Shown: positions 9,050 to 24,000 of the stretch, piece by piece
Position numbering within the stretch: position 1 is the stretch's first letter
Layout: the number at the start of each line of letters is the position of its first letter
NCBI GenBank assembly: GCA_003993805.1
Contig: RSEF01000018.1
Location: 3,605,381 to 3,669,380 of the forward strand
Direction of reading: 5' to 3'
From: Himantopus leucocephalus
Taxonomy: Eukaryota > Chordata > Aves > Charadriiformes > Recurvirostridae
Length of the DNA stretch: 64,000 nucleotides
Notes under the pieces: model-generated
Told to the model about the DNA's origin: nothing
Databases searched by the model: none
The model's input: only the letters and a program-made list of their open reading frames with translations
Made by a program: the position numbers and the translations under genes

Positions 9050-12000
9050 GTACCCGGCGGGGCTGGGGGCAGCGGATGGCACCTCCCGCCGGCAGCGGCG
9101 GCCGCTGTGCCCGTGGGGTGGCGGTGCCCAGGCCCGGCGGGCTGAGGGGAGCGGCCTGCGGGGGCTCCTGTGGGAAGGCGGCCTGTAACCCCCGCGCGTG
9201 GAAGCGGGGTAAAAATTGGGTGTGTTTATAAATATGTACGCGTAGACTCAAAACGAGGGGTCAGTCGGGGTACCGGCCCGGGGCCGTGACTGGTGTCCCC
9301 GGTGTCGGGCGGGGCGCAGGCCGAAGCGGTGCGGGAGCGCAGTAAGTCGTTCGCTTACGCGGGGCTGTCGCTGTGCTCCCTCCCTAGTGCCAAGAAGGGC
9401 AGAGGCCAGCCAGAGTCCCGCTGGAGGTGGCTGAAGGCAGCGTTCCTCCTCTCCTCTGCTGCCGTCGGTGGTCTCCTGCTCCGGAGCTCCCTGAGCGCCG
9501 AGGAGGGGGTCACAGAGGTGCTGGCTCATCGCGGGGAGAGCCTGCAGGACAAGTTCGTTGAGGTCCCCTGCTCTGAGGACTACGACAGCCACAAAAGATT
9601 TGAAGGTATTTGGACAGGATTGTCTGAAGGGGGATGAAGCAGCCCCGGGGGACTGCTAAGTCTGCTAAACCAAGTTTGTACTGCAAAACTCCTGTGTTTC
9701 TAGCAGACACCTGGATGTATTGTTTAAATCCCCAAATGTTTGTGCCTCTTGGGCCAGCCCAGGAGTTACTGCAGCTGAGAGGTTTTTCTATCATTCCTAC
9801 ATTACTGCTTTCTGCCACTGCTTTGCTCAGGCTATGTGAAACAAGCCTTTTGCTAAATCTGTTTCTAATGTCTTTTCATACTCTCCTGATTCCTGCCATA
9901 GGCTTGTGGGTGAGTTTGTTACTGGTAAATACCATACAGGATGTGGAACGGGACCAATTTAGGATATTGTCTACACTACTAGCATGTGGTAATTGCATAA
10001 ATGTCAGCTTCTGATATACTTGTTTTGAGATGTGTGTGTGCTGGCAGCTTTTGATGCTGCCTACAAAGTGCTTCTCTGTCTTTATGTCTTTCAGCTGAGC
10101 CTGTTTTCTGTCAAATTGCTATTTGTTTCCTCTGGCACTTACTTCTTTGGAGTGTTGATATTGGATCTTCTAGAGAAATGGAAGACTTTCACTTTCTCTG
10201 ATGAAGAGCAGTGAGATTCTAACTTGCAGCTTGTGTGGATGAACTATGCTGATGTTCTCTTTCAGATTTGCAAAGTGTGTCTTGATGAGCATTTTAAGCT
10301 GGTACTNTGAGTATTTTAAGCTGGTACTGCTGCCAGAAAGCAGCTCAGCTCCTGCTTTTTGTCAGCCTACCCGTATGTCTAGCTGTGTGTTGGCTGATAA
10401 GCTATCCTATCTAAAAAAAAATAGTTTTTAGCCAAATCAGTTGTCCTAACTCAAATATCTCATTTATTATGTGGCTGACAAAACACTTGCTGACACAAAG
10501 CTGGAGGCAGTGTGGAGGCTGTAAGAAGCTGCTTGAAGCTGAGGGAGAGCAAAGATGGTCAAAGGGCTGGAGAACCTGCCCTGTGGAGAAAGACTGGAGG
10601 AGTTGAGTCTCTTTCTCCTGGAGAAGAGAAGGCTTAGGGGGGACCACATCACAGTATTCCAGTACTTAAAGGGCAGCTGCAAAGAGGATGGAGGCTCTCA
10701 CTTCACAAGGAGCCACATGGAGAAGACAAGAGGCAATGGGTGCAAGTTGCACTGGGCAAAGTTTCATCTTGATATAAGAAATAATTTTTTTTACATGTGG
10801 AACAGTCAATCACTGGAACAAACTACCCGGGGATGTGTAGAGTCCCTATGACTGGAGGCTTTCAAGATGTGATTGAACACGGTGCTGGATAACCTCATCC
10901 AGGCACCCTTTACCATGAAAGGCTGAACCAGGTGATCTTCTGAGGACCCTTACAACCTGGGCTGTTCTAGAACTTTACGATTTCTTTCTTCCAGTGCCAA
11001 TCCTGGTAGAAAGTGCTCATCATACTGCAGCCTGGATGTGGTGCCCCAAAGATGCGGAGGTAACTTCCCCTGTCTTCTTCAGGTGGCTGGTCCTGGTGCT
11101 GTTGGTTGAAAGGCTTGTAATATAGACCAAAAGTTTGTGTTGTCTGTGGTCAGGTAGTTTTTCCTCAATGCTGCTACTGGAGCATCTTTTATGGAGGACG
11201 CATCACAAATGTTATTGAGGCCAAGAAAACTGCTGTCTGGAAGCTACCAGCAAGAAAACTTCCTCAGTAGGGAGATTTTCTTGACTGAGCGCATGAAAAC
11301 ATATGTTCTGTTTTAACTTTTCATAGTTACTACAAGGAGAAACTGCTTCTGGGTTTATTTGCGTAGTGCCAAGGCCAGAGAAAACTGTGCAGCCAGTGTT
11401 GCCACGGATTGGTAGTTATGACTGTAGCTAAGGCTAAAACTGCATTCTGCTACTAGGGCTTGTGCTTATCAAAAGAAACCCCCCAAACCAACAAAACCTT
11501 ATTTTTCCCTTCCCTGATTTGTGAGAGGAGTTTTCTGAGCTGTGGTCTTGGCAATGCCATCAGTTATTCCTTCCATCATAAGGAAGGCAGGAACTTCAAG
11601 GATATCTCTGCTTGGGAAGAGGAGTGAATGTGTTCTCTGTTCTGGTGATGTCCTGGGGAGCAAGCTCTGCAAATGCGGACTGTAGGGTGAAGTGTGACCT
11701 CTCTTGGCTTTGTATGAGAACGATTGACAAGGCTGGCATCAACCTAGGGGGAGCAAAGGGGAGTCCTCTTCTGTGGGTTTGTTGTATTCCTCTGTTCTAA
11801 TTAGATGTTTGGTTGCTGCTGTTTCTTAACTTATGTGATTGATTTTGGGTTTTAGCAGACGTTTTTGCTTGTGTTTCCCTGTACTACGCTTTCAGAAAGA
11901 GATCAGCAGTATTAGAAATGTGTGAACATCTGTTTTGTTAAGTGGTTAATTGAAGCTGTGCTGTGATAATGAACTTTGCTTGTTTTTTAACTCTTGTCTC

Positions 12001-15000
12001 CTACTCGGTGCCCACAAGAGGGTGGTGGTGAGCTGCCGAGCCTTGCTGTCCCGTCCAAGCTGAGCTCCTCACTCCACGTGTGTGTTACTGATAGCTTAGC
12101 GAGGCAGTAAATGCGGATTATGGTTCTCTGCCAAACTGGATTCAGCTCCGAAGCTTTAGTCACTTTGTTTGAAATAGCTTTCTATCACTCAATAGCTCTT
12201 CATTCTCTGCTTTTACTCTGGCTTGACACCCACAGCTGCTGGCTCTGTGTCAGAAGGAGGCACATTCCTATCATCACTTGGTGTCTGCTGCTCAGCTGTG
12301 AAGTTTCCACAGCTAAGATGAGCTTTTTATTTATGCACCTGTCCCTGCTTCAAACTGAGCTAGTGCAACTGGGCTTCTAGTTTGCTTCAAATGATAGGAT
12401 GTCACAGAGCAGTGGTCTTATTTCCATAGCACTGCCTGCCGGTAAGCATGCTTCATACAGAAATGAAATGCATTATTTTTTAGAAGCCAAGCACTTATAT
12501 TTGCAGAAGATAGGGTGTTCTGTGAGCACAGTCTCACCTGTGTTCGGAACCCTGTGGCCGGATCTTGGCTATTTCTGCTGTCTTGAGACATGGTTAACTA
12601 ATTATAACTACTATGGCTCCTAGTGTGTCTGAAACTCCTGCATAGTTTCATGTATGTCAACACACTCCTTATGTGTGTTGACATATTGTGTCAGTGTACA
12701 AAGCACCCATGGTCACTGCCCGGGAGAGAGCTTTAGGATGCTTTTCCAGAGACTAGATCAGTGGATGTGGAAAGCAGAAAGGTCTGTGAGCAGTGGAGAA
12801 AAAGGTCAAGCGCCTAGACTGCTGGTGGGAGTGTGGGGATGGCATCCACTAAATCTTTGCCGCCTGTTTCTTGTCCTTCTTTGAGATGGATTGCGTTAGG
12901 GGAGCGTCATGATGGGGTGCTTTTCTCATGTGAATTGTCTCAGTCTCAGCAGTGTATGGGTTTTGGCCAAGTACCACTGTAAGTAGAAGACAAAGCTGCA
13001 GTTTTTAGGCACTTGGACCCCTGTGTTACCATCTGTGTACTGAATAGGAGCAGGGGCTGTAGGGGCCCTGTTTGTGTGTGTTTTGGAATGCTCCTCCTTT
13101 ACCTTGATTGGAAAAATACAACTCTTGGATCCGAAGCCAAGTGCCTTATTAAGTGAATGTTTTTGTGTCTACTAGGCACAAATTTGTGGAAGCTACTGGG
13201 TACTTTGTAATACTAAACTGAACTTCTCTTGAGTGCAGATTTCCTAAGTATGCTTTTAACACTTCAGTGGTCCAGAGTACCGTGATCTCTTAGACAAAGA
13301 TGACACACTACTTAATGCTAAAATTGTTTTCAAGCAAACAGACTGTTCTGATTTTTTCCTTACCGTTCATCCAGTGTTTGTGCCTTACTGTTGGTACCTG
13401 CCTGACTTTATGCTGGACTACCTTTTTCTTGTTTTTCTTTTCAGTTTGGAAAAGCTTCTGCTTGTTGCCTTCAGAACACCTTCTGCTTCCAGTACTGTCT
13501 TTGCCAGAGACCCTAGACACGTAACAATTGTCAGAGGCAACGCTCTAGTTTTGCCAAATCTGGACTCTCCAGCACCAACCTTTCCAAAAGGTTAAGGTCT
13601 GTGGTGTTTTGTGCACCTGGAAGTAGCACAAATCTCTTCTGAAATCAGAAGTCTTTTCTAGTGTCCTTTTTCCAGAATCTTGTACACAAAAACTCTATTT
13701 AGACAGGTTTGTCCTAGAGTATTGAAATTCTCCTTTGAATTTACACTTTCCTACCTCTTCTCTCCTTGAACATCAGCTTTGCCTTATCTCTAAGACCATT
13801 TTCTTTGCCTTTCAAGCATTAAAGAGACCTTTTCAATGGCAGAAGGAAAATCATTTCCACTTTTCTTGTCTCTGTTAGCCAAGAGAGCTTCCTTGTTTTT
13901 CTGTGTTCAGTTTTCTCCTAACTCCTTAAAACCTAATTTTTGCTATCAGCCTGTTACCTCAGCCTTTTTAATCCTGTTTTTTAACAGGACTATAAAAAAA
14001 AAGTGTACTGCTGGTGTCCAAACTTGTGCTTCATAATATTGTTGACATCTTCACACTGTACCCAACATTCCGTTGGGTGTAAAGTATATGGTATGTGACT
14101 TGTGATTGATTACGGTTCAGCAAATCTTTGAGTGGACCTTATGGTTACTAACAAAATGTTTGGTATGGTTTTTTTTTTCCATTCTGGGAAACCAAATTGG
14201 TTCCTCTTTGGCTGTTGGTTTCTTTTTTGTATGCATCGGAGTTTAAAATTGGTTGCTGGAAGCTGTTATTGCCTCAGCCATCTGTCTCACTCTTTGGGAG
14301 AGTATTTGCTAGCCTGGAGGCAGAGATGTCTCATCCCTGTCAGTTGGCTTCTGAGATGCTCTTCAGCCTGGCATTCAAAAGTGAGTAACTGATTTTAATC
14401 TGCCGCTGCTGAGTGCATGATGGAGTCTTTAAGGCACAGCAACATAAAATGTGTACATTTGCAGTGTTTGCTGGCTACTACTTGTTGCTTTTCAGAACTG
14501 CTGGGTCATAGGCTCCAAAGGAACACAGCATTTCCAATGTTTGCATTTTTATTGCAAGATCTGCGGTGCTTAACTTGCAAATTGTTGGTTCCTGGGATTG
14601 AGACTGAAAAATGTAAGAATTTCCACCAAAAACTGTGCCTAGCCTTTCTGGTATAGAGGGGATATTTACAGTGTGCCTGAAACATGGCACAGAAGCTCGT
14701 CCTCTCTTCACTCCCTCCCCTCCCAAATTTGTAACTTAGGTCAACTTTCTGCCCGTAAAGCCCTGGTTGGTTTGAAATCTGTACCTTAGGGGCTGGTACT
14801 GTATTGCGAAGTGGTGTTCTTTAATATGCAAAGCGCCTTCGGGTTGCTGCCAGAATTTGTAATTTTTATGGTGCTTTTTTTATATCAAGGCACCATGGTT
14901 TCTGACAAATGGTATGTTTTGATTCCTCTCATTTCTTTAGCTCCCAGGGTCAAGAGGAGAAAAGCGAGCTGCGGGAGCAGTGGTTCTGGTTCATTCTTGT

Positions 15001-18000
15001 CACACTGCTGGGTTCTGTGCTGGGACTGGTAAATGAATGCTTAAGAATGTAACTTCTAGCATTATTTTAGACTGCTAGTTTCCCAGGTCATCTTCAAATA
15101 ACTTAGTGTGTGCTCCCTGGAATCTGAATCTTGAGCCAACTTCAGTGAATTGTTGCTGGGCAGTCAGAAAACGCAATGAATTATCTGGGTTGTAATTCAG
15201 TTGGTTTCCTGACCTCGATCTGTGTTTAAACAGTCTGCATGGTGTGGGTGCCTTTGACTTCAATTTAAACATATGTCAAACAAGGGATTTCTCTTTTCCC
15301 AAGCAAGTAAACAGTGTGTATAATTTGCTATGTTGTTGCCACTACTCAGCCTGTTCCCCCCCCATCTTTCTCATTGCTTCTCTCTCTTTGCTGGTGTAAT
15401 TGGAAGGCTGTACATATCCAGTAAGATGGAGTGGAAATTCCTACAAAGCACTGTGGCAAAATTTCTCTTTCTGTCAGTCTGTGGTCATTGTTATCGTTAG
15501 TTGCTTTTGATCAGACCAGACTGATGTTTTTGACTTGCATGGATGAATTGATTGATTTCTTTCCGGGAGTTTTTTCTCCCCCTCTCTTGTGCTCTGATGA
15601 GCAAATAATCCTTGAAGAGGAGCTCAGTTCAGCAACAGTGAGTGTATTGGCAGATGTCAGAAAATACACTCATCCCAACTTTTCTGTGGCTTAACATCTA
15701 TATATGGATCTTCCCCGGTAAAGTGCTAAGTGTGACATCCCAAGGTCTCCGGTGGCTCAGAACTGATCTCCTTGCCTGAAGACTGATGTGGACCAGACTT
15801 CTAATTTTTTAAGAACTTTCATATATTCTTCACCTGGAACTCTTATTGCTTGCTTTTTTCCATGAGCTTTTAAAAATCTAATGTTAGATTTCTTAGCAAT
15901 GAATTTTAAGATACTTTTTTTTTATCATGTATATCCAAGCTGTGTGCTTCAAGACACTTTTGTGCAAAGTCTTATATAAATAGCGGCCCTTCAAGGTATA
16001 TTTGTATAGACACCCCATACAGAATGTTATTTGCTTCCTTTGGACTCGTGTTTGGGGTGCGTGTGAGAGAAAATCTGAAATACGGTGCTTTTATTCTCCT
16101 GGCAGTACAGTTGGAACATTCAAATTCACTGCTTTATGTTACTATTGCTTTTCCCAGTGATGGACAAATACAGTGGTTTTTAGTGCTTGACTACAGGAAT
16201 CTCTGTTAATAAACTACATGATTTAGGGTTGAATACCAAAATATAAGTTAAATTCAGTTCCTTGTGTTGATACATGAACTAGCATGTATTGATGCTACGT
16301 AAGGTTCCTATACCTGTTCTGGAACCCTTGTTACTAGTAGCATCATCTTCATGGTTTGAACTGTTTGTGTTATAGCCAATTTCTTTTCAGTTTTTCTTTT
16401 GTCAGGTAGTGATCTCACTCCTGTCTGAGTGGCATTCTCTCTCTTCTGTTATTAGCATGGTGGTGCTCTGGTGTTAGTCTGCAGTTTGCATCTAAGTATG
16501 TCCTGTCTTCTGCATCTCACTTTCCTCCAGGACAACTGAGGTTTTTTTGTCCTCTTGAGGCTGTTTGGTTTTGGGATAGAACTCTTTCCATGTTGCGTAT
16601 TGTACTGAAGAGTGGTGTATACTGAACGCTTGTCTGAGTTGAAGACTTAATTGGACTGTAATAGAAAACATTTTGTATATGGACAAGTGATATTAAGGGG
16701 GTTTAGTTGCTAGAGATCTTGGCTGATTTTGGAACTGTCAGCCTGAGATGGAAGGATCCATGTGGCACTGCTGAGCTTTCCAGTCCTTGCGCTGCCTGTC
16801 CAAAGGTTAGAATAGAGTGCGTAAGATAAAATAATTTAAGATCATTCTCCTTTCAGAGTCGAGTTGTACAAATGGGAACTTTTGTTTTCACTACTGCACT
16901 TGAGAAGAAAGGAAAAAATCGCTGGATCTATATGTCTTGCTGTATGTCCATTGAGATACCAGATGCCTCTGATACCACCAAAGGCCATCTTCTCTAGCTT
17001 GAAGTCATAGATGTGCAAAGGAACATCAGTAACTCAATTATAATCCCGAAGTTTGTTATGAACTTAAAGTTTCTAAGAAGTATTTTCAGATCAACAGGAA
17101 AAGCGGTTTGTTTTTAAAGGCAGGATTGCTGTCCATCTTGCTGATCCTAAGCACTGGAGGCTTTGGGTAGTGCGTGACAGCCACATCTCCAGTGGCTGTG
17201 CTGCTTTGGGTGTTGAGATTCATTCCTTTTAGATCATCTCCATTCTGTTGAATTGCATGATGGACATAGCAGGAAATAACTTGTGAGCTTAGTTCCCCTG
17301 GATTACACCAACCAGCCATGGCAGGGACAGTGGTGTAGCTTAGATGAGTCCTGGGGACTTGAATCTGTGTGGAAGCAACAGTGACGCTGGCTGGCTTGTC
17401 TTATCTCTGATGGTGGTGGTGCAAAACACACCAAAATAGAGATGTAACTTTCCTGTAGTTTAAGTGATCTAAAATATTCTGAGATTGCCAGTATCCCTTC
17501 TGAATGTTGTGAATCTGAAAGGGGAGTAGGAGAATATTAAGAGACTTGTTTTGAATCTTGTTTGAAAGATGATCTTTTCATTTTTTCTATTCCTCTTTGT
17601 GTTCCAGGGTGCACTCCTAGAAAGTGTGGAAGAGGCGTGACCGATGCAGTCATCACAAGGGAAGAAGCTGAAAGAATTCGTAGGTAATTTTTCTTGTAGC
17701 TCTTAAGTTCTACGAGTACTTACTTTAATGACAGTGTGCTAGTGTTTAATGCGTAGCACAAAGCTCACTAACTGAAGGAGGATGGGCTAAACTGGTTAAA
17801 ACACTAGACTTTTTTTTTAAAGCCATTCTTGCTGTAGTGGAGGCAGTTCTCTTTCATACAGAGTCTGCCTAGCTCTGTGGGGCATGAGTGTGGTAGAGAA
17901 AAAAGGAAAATGAATGAAATAAGTTTTAAAGGATTTTTACTTGGCCTTCTGTTCCATTCTGCCTTTAAAAACAGAACAAAACAATGTCAGCCTCCTTTCA

Positions 18001-21000
18001 GCTGAGTATCTGGGTAATTATGAGCTCGTGCTGACCCTATCATCCTCTATGAACACTAAGTGGTGAGTTTTAATCAAATAGTAGGGGACACTGTCAAATT
18101 ATGCAGTTAGAAAAGTTATCAGCCTCTCTGAGTGTGATTTGTACATGATAATCATGTAAGTGGGGAATATCAGTGTAATGCTGGAAGCAATAAGCAGCTC
18201 GTGTAAGTGCTTTGTTCACTAGTTGGGCCGGCTACTCTGTGATTTCCAGTTCAGTTGGGCTCCTGATTTTGATAAACCATTTCTGCATTGTACAGGTTTA
18301 CTTGTACTGCCCATAAGAATCAAGATCTGTTGGTTTTTTTAATGTTCAATCTTACTTGTCCAGAATGTATTTGAAAGAAAGTGGTTTTGGGGGGTTTGGG
18401 GAGGGTTTATGGAAGGGCGCTACAGGCTTGTTCTGCAACGTAGATACTTTATTTTCATGACAGGCTGCAAGATTCGGTTTCAAATAAATGGCAGCTGCTA
18501 TTAACTCAATCAGGTTATATCTGATGCATCAAATACCACTTACTGAAGAGTAACATGTTGTAAATAATGACATTAAAGGACAAAGTAATCAGACTTCAGT
18601 TCTCATCTGAGGTTATTGTTTTGCCTGCAGAATAGCAGAGAGGGGACTGTCCTTGGGAGGATCTGATGGAGGGGTGAGCAGTGTCCTGTTACTTTTTACA
18701 TTCTCTTACTGCCAAGGCAAGATTATAAATGCATTTTTTGGGCTTGAGGAAAGGAGATGGAGACTTTTTCCTTCCAGTCAGACTTGGAAAAAAAAATTGT
18801 TTGGAAAGTTATTTTGCCTCCCATTAATACTTCTGCTAGCAGTGTAATTTGTGACTCCTGCAATACAGTTGACACTTCCTATTATGCAGTTTAGTTATTT
18901 CTAGCGCCGCTCTTGAACTGATTTGTCTTCTCCACCTGGAAAGAGTTACTATAGCAGAGTTGCACAAGTTTGACTTGTGAAACTAAATTACAGTGGTTTA
19001 CAGCATCATGTAAGGATTGGGGTTTCTTGTGTAGTGACAAAAAATGCCATGTAATGCCTTAAGTAGACCTTTGAATAATGTTCTTTAAAAATGGAAACAA
19101 ACCCACTTCTCTTTAACAAGCACGTTTATTTTAATTTCTTTCCCCCGTCTTTGTTCTCAGAATGTTTTTGTGTATGAACAGAAACTATTTCTTGAGTATT
19201 TGTAAACACAGTCACTTCTTTAGGCCTCTGCTGAATTAGGGCATATATTAGCAGAAAAGGAGAAAGGTTTCAATTAAAAAAAAAAAAGACTTTATTGTGC
19301 TTGCTGAGGAAGACCTGTAAAAAATATAACCCGAGAAACTTAGGCAGTGCTGCCCATCTGAAACAATATATTTAAAAGATTTAACATTCTCTGTTTGGTT
19401 CTGTCGGGTTCCCTTGGATTTTTTCAGTTCTGTGGTTGCAGGGTTTGCCACTCTGCCTGGATTACTCTGCCTGTGGGGATCTCCGGCATAACTCCTGTCA
19501 CTAGAGCTGTCAAGTGGGTTCCCTATCCTGTTCTTTTGAGACCTACGTGTGATTTTTCTTAGATTTCCACAAAGAGGGATTAGAAAGGCAGTGTATAACA
19601 CAGACAGCTTCATGGGTTTGGAACACAGAAAGCTACTGTCCAGCTGGGGGTCAGGGAACTGGGGAAACTGAGGCAGAGAAAGCGTGGAAGAGACATGAGT
19701 GGAGGTAAACTTGCTGCTCAAAGCACAGAGCTGGGATGCGGTCCTGAGCTGGCCTGCTTGGACAACAAGCCAGAGTATCAGACAAATATAAATCCATCTT
19801 CTACATCATTTTGGAAGCATCATTGTGACTTTCTTTTATTTTTTTTTAAAGGGAAAGGAAATGGGGGAAGGTGGGGGAGATGATTCTATGGCTGCAATAA
19901 AGTAAGTCTGTTAAGAAATCTGATGTCCATTGAGAGGTCTGGGCTCTGATCCAAGCCTTCTCACTTTTCTTATAATCTGTAAACATGGGAAAGCTATTGC
20001 ATGCTGTTACTCCTTAGGGAAAGGTGCAAGACAAAAGTTGTGTAGTATTGCATTGAGGTCTTATCCAAAATAGTGGGTAAACACTGAAAGATGCTAAAAA
20101 CAAGAGCTGACCAGTGGTTCTGGGAGATCACGCTTAGGAGAAGCCTTAAATGCAGTCTCATTACCTAGCTTCTTTTATGCCTTGTTTCTTTTACGGCTTT
20201 TTTTTCTCCCCTGTTCTGTTTTCCTCTTTTTTTTTTCAATGTGCATGCTTGTATTCCCCATGTCATGGAGTGAATCTTTTCCCAAGTGCTATCTTGGCTC
20301 CCAGATGTCATTAAATACTGATGGATGTGTGCTGATGATATATAGATGAAACTGTCTTTCTTTATTTGAGCCTTTTATATTTTCAGATCTCTTACGTACA
20401 TAGCATACAAAATGTTTCAAGTCTTAGTTCGTCTAGCTGCTTTGCCTGTATGCCTGTCAAGCTTCAAGCCTGTTGAATTAGGTCTGGCTTGTTGCTTTAA
20501 ATTTGTTAGGCTTTAGAGTGTCTGGATAATTCTGCCCAATTATGTCTGGGGTTCTAAGACTGATTTTTTCCTTAAAAATTCCTTAAATAAATCCTTGTTT
20601 CTGTTTAATTCTTTTTAATTCTTTCTTTAGCCACTTTGATCTCTCTGCTCTTCCAAGTAAAACTTCTTCAGATTTCTACTGGGGTGTAGACTGCATTTTC
20701 ATTCGCTCTGATNTCGCTCTGACTTCCTCTTAACCCCTTTTTAAGCAACACATCTGACTTTTTTTTTGGTCTATGGAGCGAAAGGCATACGTGGCAGTGT
20801 GCCTTTCCCTTTGCTTACAGCTGTGTGTCGGTGTGATTAGCTGGACTTAACTCAAGGGAGCTGGAGAGGAACTGTTTGGGTCTAATCTGCTTGGGTCTAA
20901 TTGTCCTATATTTTGAATTCACAAAGTGGATTTGTGTCTGTGTGTCTGGATATAATTTATTACAGACCTAAACTTGCAGTTTGTGACTCTGTCGATTCTC

Positions 21001-24000
21001 TCATCCCTCTGTTTGCTGCCTTTTCTGCTTCCTTGGAGTAGTGAAGTATAGCACAAAAACTTGTTTCGCTTTCCATCCTTTTGTGTTGAGAAAGGCCTGG
21101 CAAACATCTGAATTATTGAAATCTCCCAGGAGCCATGCCCCAGTTGTCATGCTGAGCTTGCTTTCTTATCTTTCTCTGTAATTTTTCCTGGATTTATTTT
21201 TATTTACATACACTCACACAGAGTGAGGCTAGAAGAGGCCATTGTAATCTTCTATGTGAGTTTGAACAGAACCCAAAGAGGAGTATCTTCTGCACCAGTA
21301 TGCTGCTTTCCCTTGTGTGTCTCTGAAATAGTTTTATACTCTGCTCCTCATTCACACAATGTGAAGCACATAAGCCGAGGCAAACATCAAGAGAACTTAA
21401 GTTTTTTCTTCTTTATAAAGGTAATAACCTTTCCCTTTCTTCCCTACCTAATATTTTCTTTCACACTTCCCCTGCTTGTGTTACCACTTCAGTCATGACT
21501 CACTCATTCACATCTTTGTAGGTGCTGCCGCCATAACATCTCTTCAGAGTAAATGAGTTGTTTCATTTACTGTCAGATCTATTGGCATTTATTTAGAAGC
21601 CCCAGAAAAGAAATCCCTTGGTGCAGCCAGTCAGCCACAGTCTGTCTCCTGTGTGGCAGCAGAACTGGCAGGAGTAGCCACCTGGACCTCCCTTGTGCAG
21701 GGGAAAATTACATTTCTTAATCATGGGGAGAAGCAAACAACCTGTGTAAGCTGTGATGCCAAACAAGGGTTTCTGATGTGGGCGCGCTGACCCATGCATT
21801 GAACAGGGGTTCTGCAGACCACATCCCTCCTCATTCTGCTTTCAGCCCTCCCAACCAAACTCTGAAGTCCTCAAAATGCTGTCAGCTCTGCGTTTTCCAG
21901 GGAGAAGAGAAAGCCTCTGCCTAATACTTGTCCTGTGTCATACCTCTATTACAGGCTGTGTAGTTTTCTTTCTTCCTAATTAGCCCCCTGATAGCACTTA
22001 GGAAGCACTTGTGAGGAGCAAAAGGCATATGTGGCAGCATGCCTTTCCCTTTGCTTACAGCTGTGTGTCAGTGCGATTAGCTGGACTTAACTCGAGGGAG
22101 CTGGAGAGGAACTGTTTGGGTCTTATCTGTATCTAGTGTAAACTTGTACTGCACTCCAGAGACAAACATGGCATTTAATTTCCACAGTAATAACCTGTGC
22201 CTCCAGCAGTCTGAATGGTGCGTAAACTGGATGGGTTACACTTGTGTCCCATAATTAATCAGTGTAACTTCTAAGAGGCATTACCCGAAGAACGTAACCC
22301 TTGTCTGTCTACTCAAGATTCAAGTGGGGAAGGGTATGCAAAGGTGGTATTGCTCCGAGTCCCGTGTAGGGCTGCGGGCAGTGACAGCCAGGTCGATGCT
22401 GCCCGGGAATCGGTGGCCATGTAGAACCTCCATTGCTATTCCCTTCGCTCAGCTTGAGTGTGCGAGCGCTCCCACGGGAGGAGTGGGGATGGCTTTGAGT
22501 GCCACCAGCTCCTCTATAGACAAGTAGAAGTAAGTTTTTGCATTTTTGCCTTTTAGGCAATATGTCTGCTGTTTCCTTTAAAAGTATCACTTAAAACTTC
22601 TTGAGGGGTGGAGGAATGGCTGTAGAAGTGAAGGGATATTTAAAGGTTGGCAATCCCCTGCAGTGAGGATCAAAGGCAGGGCCTTTGCTTTGGAAGATGG
22701 GGAAATGGGTCCTTTTTGCCATACACTGAGAAATGGTGATTACTTGCATGTTCCTTTTGAATCCTTTTAGCAGTGAGAGGGTGGAGAATGTGGGACTAAC
22801 AAGGCTGAAGCTCCAAAAGAACATATATTTTTGCTTTTTTTTAAAGGAAATTCAATTTCCTTTCTATAGAAAGTTCTGTAAACCAGGATATTGGGGTAGT
22901 TCTGTTAAACAGTCTCTCGGAAATAGCGGTGTGGGTATGTGTGTTTGCAGTGTTCTGCCATCTTTAGATAAACTTGGTAGAGCTTCCACTCTGGGAACAC
23001 TGACCTGAATGGCAGGCTGACCCTTCGTCAGATACCTGAACTTGTAATGGTGTTGACACAGGCTTCCACCAAGGTACTCTTCTCAGTGTAGGAAATGATG
23101 CTGAAAACGTTTAATGTTCTGAAATGGCAGTGGCCAAAATAAATGTTTCAGCTTCTTTCCAAGGTAGCTGTTAAACAAATAGAAAATACTCTTTCAGATT
23201 CCCTTCTGAGTCTTCATCTGGCTTTTCTAGGCTTTGTATCATAGCTATTATCTTTTCAGTTATGAATACTTACAGTTCTTGGGGGTGTCTCTTATTAATT
23301 CATTTGGTCACTTTGGATCTTCCCAACTGTAATCATCTGGTGCTCGAAGAGTGAGAAGAAATGTGTCTTTGAAAAGCATGTTGAATGTATTTGACAGGCA
23401 ATTTGTTCTTAAATTCATCTTTTCAGATGTGTCCTGCTACTTCTCTTTATGATCTACTTCAACATGATCACAGGCATGTTTTTGAAGCTGCACGGGAGTA
23501 GTTTTACTANAGAAATGTGTCTTTGAAAAGCATGTTGAATGTATTTGACAGGCAGTTTGTTCTTAAATTCATCTTTTCAGATATGTTCTGCTACTTCTCT
23601 TTATGATCTACTTCAGCATGATCACAGGCATGTTTTTGAAGCTGCACGGAGCAGTTTTACTTNAGCTGCACGGGAGTAGTTTTACTACTTCTCGCTGTAG
23701 CTTAGATTATTGTACAGAACTAGAAACCAATAAATGAAAACATTTTGCTTCTGAAGCTTGAGTAAAGCTTATTACGAGAGCTGCTCTTGCATGAGTGTGA
23801 GATTACTTGTTTCCTGAACAGTCCTCTGAAGCTTTTTGAGAACTTCCGTGGGAAGAGGAGGTCTGAAAAGCTTGTGCTATGTCCACTTGAATAGCTTGTT
23901 ACTTCATATATTTTTAAAGCTTTGTTCAAGGGTAAATAAAAAGATTTGGGTATCTTCATTAAAAGAAGGTTGTTACTATCCCTTTTAAAAGGAGACTTTA

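Larger units (their letters stand above)
8000..9330. promoter_or_regulatory. CpG-rich block with shared HEXD/OGFOD3 promoter
   Basis: Very GC-rich, CpG-dense sequence covering HEXD exons 1-3, the 393-bp spacer between divergent start codons (8568-8960) and OGFOD3 exon 1. No TATA box is evident. CpG-island bidirectional promoters are typical of close head-to-head vertebrate housekeeping genes. The spacer holds a single-N duplication junction at 8758, so its true length is uncertain by about 50 bp. Confidence 0.8.
9606..17607 (+). other. OGFOD3 intron 2
   Basis: About 8 kb of AT-rich intron. It contains a single-N duplication at 10307 and one clear CR1 copy at about 10545-10985. The remaining open frames are short and unrecognised. 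Confidence 0.85.

Noticed and set aside
8015..9251. Several long overlapping open frames on both strands, up to 340 codons
   Set aside because: GC-rich, stop-poor shadow frames over HEXD exons 1-3, the promoter and OGFOD3 exons 1-2.
10555..10851. Plus-strand frame of 98 codons
   Set aside because: It is translation of the CR1 3' region, not a host gene.
19248..19721. Minus-strand frame of 157 codons
   Set aside because: It overlaps a MIR-like remnant and poly-A/T tracts; the composition looks like translated intron.
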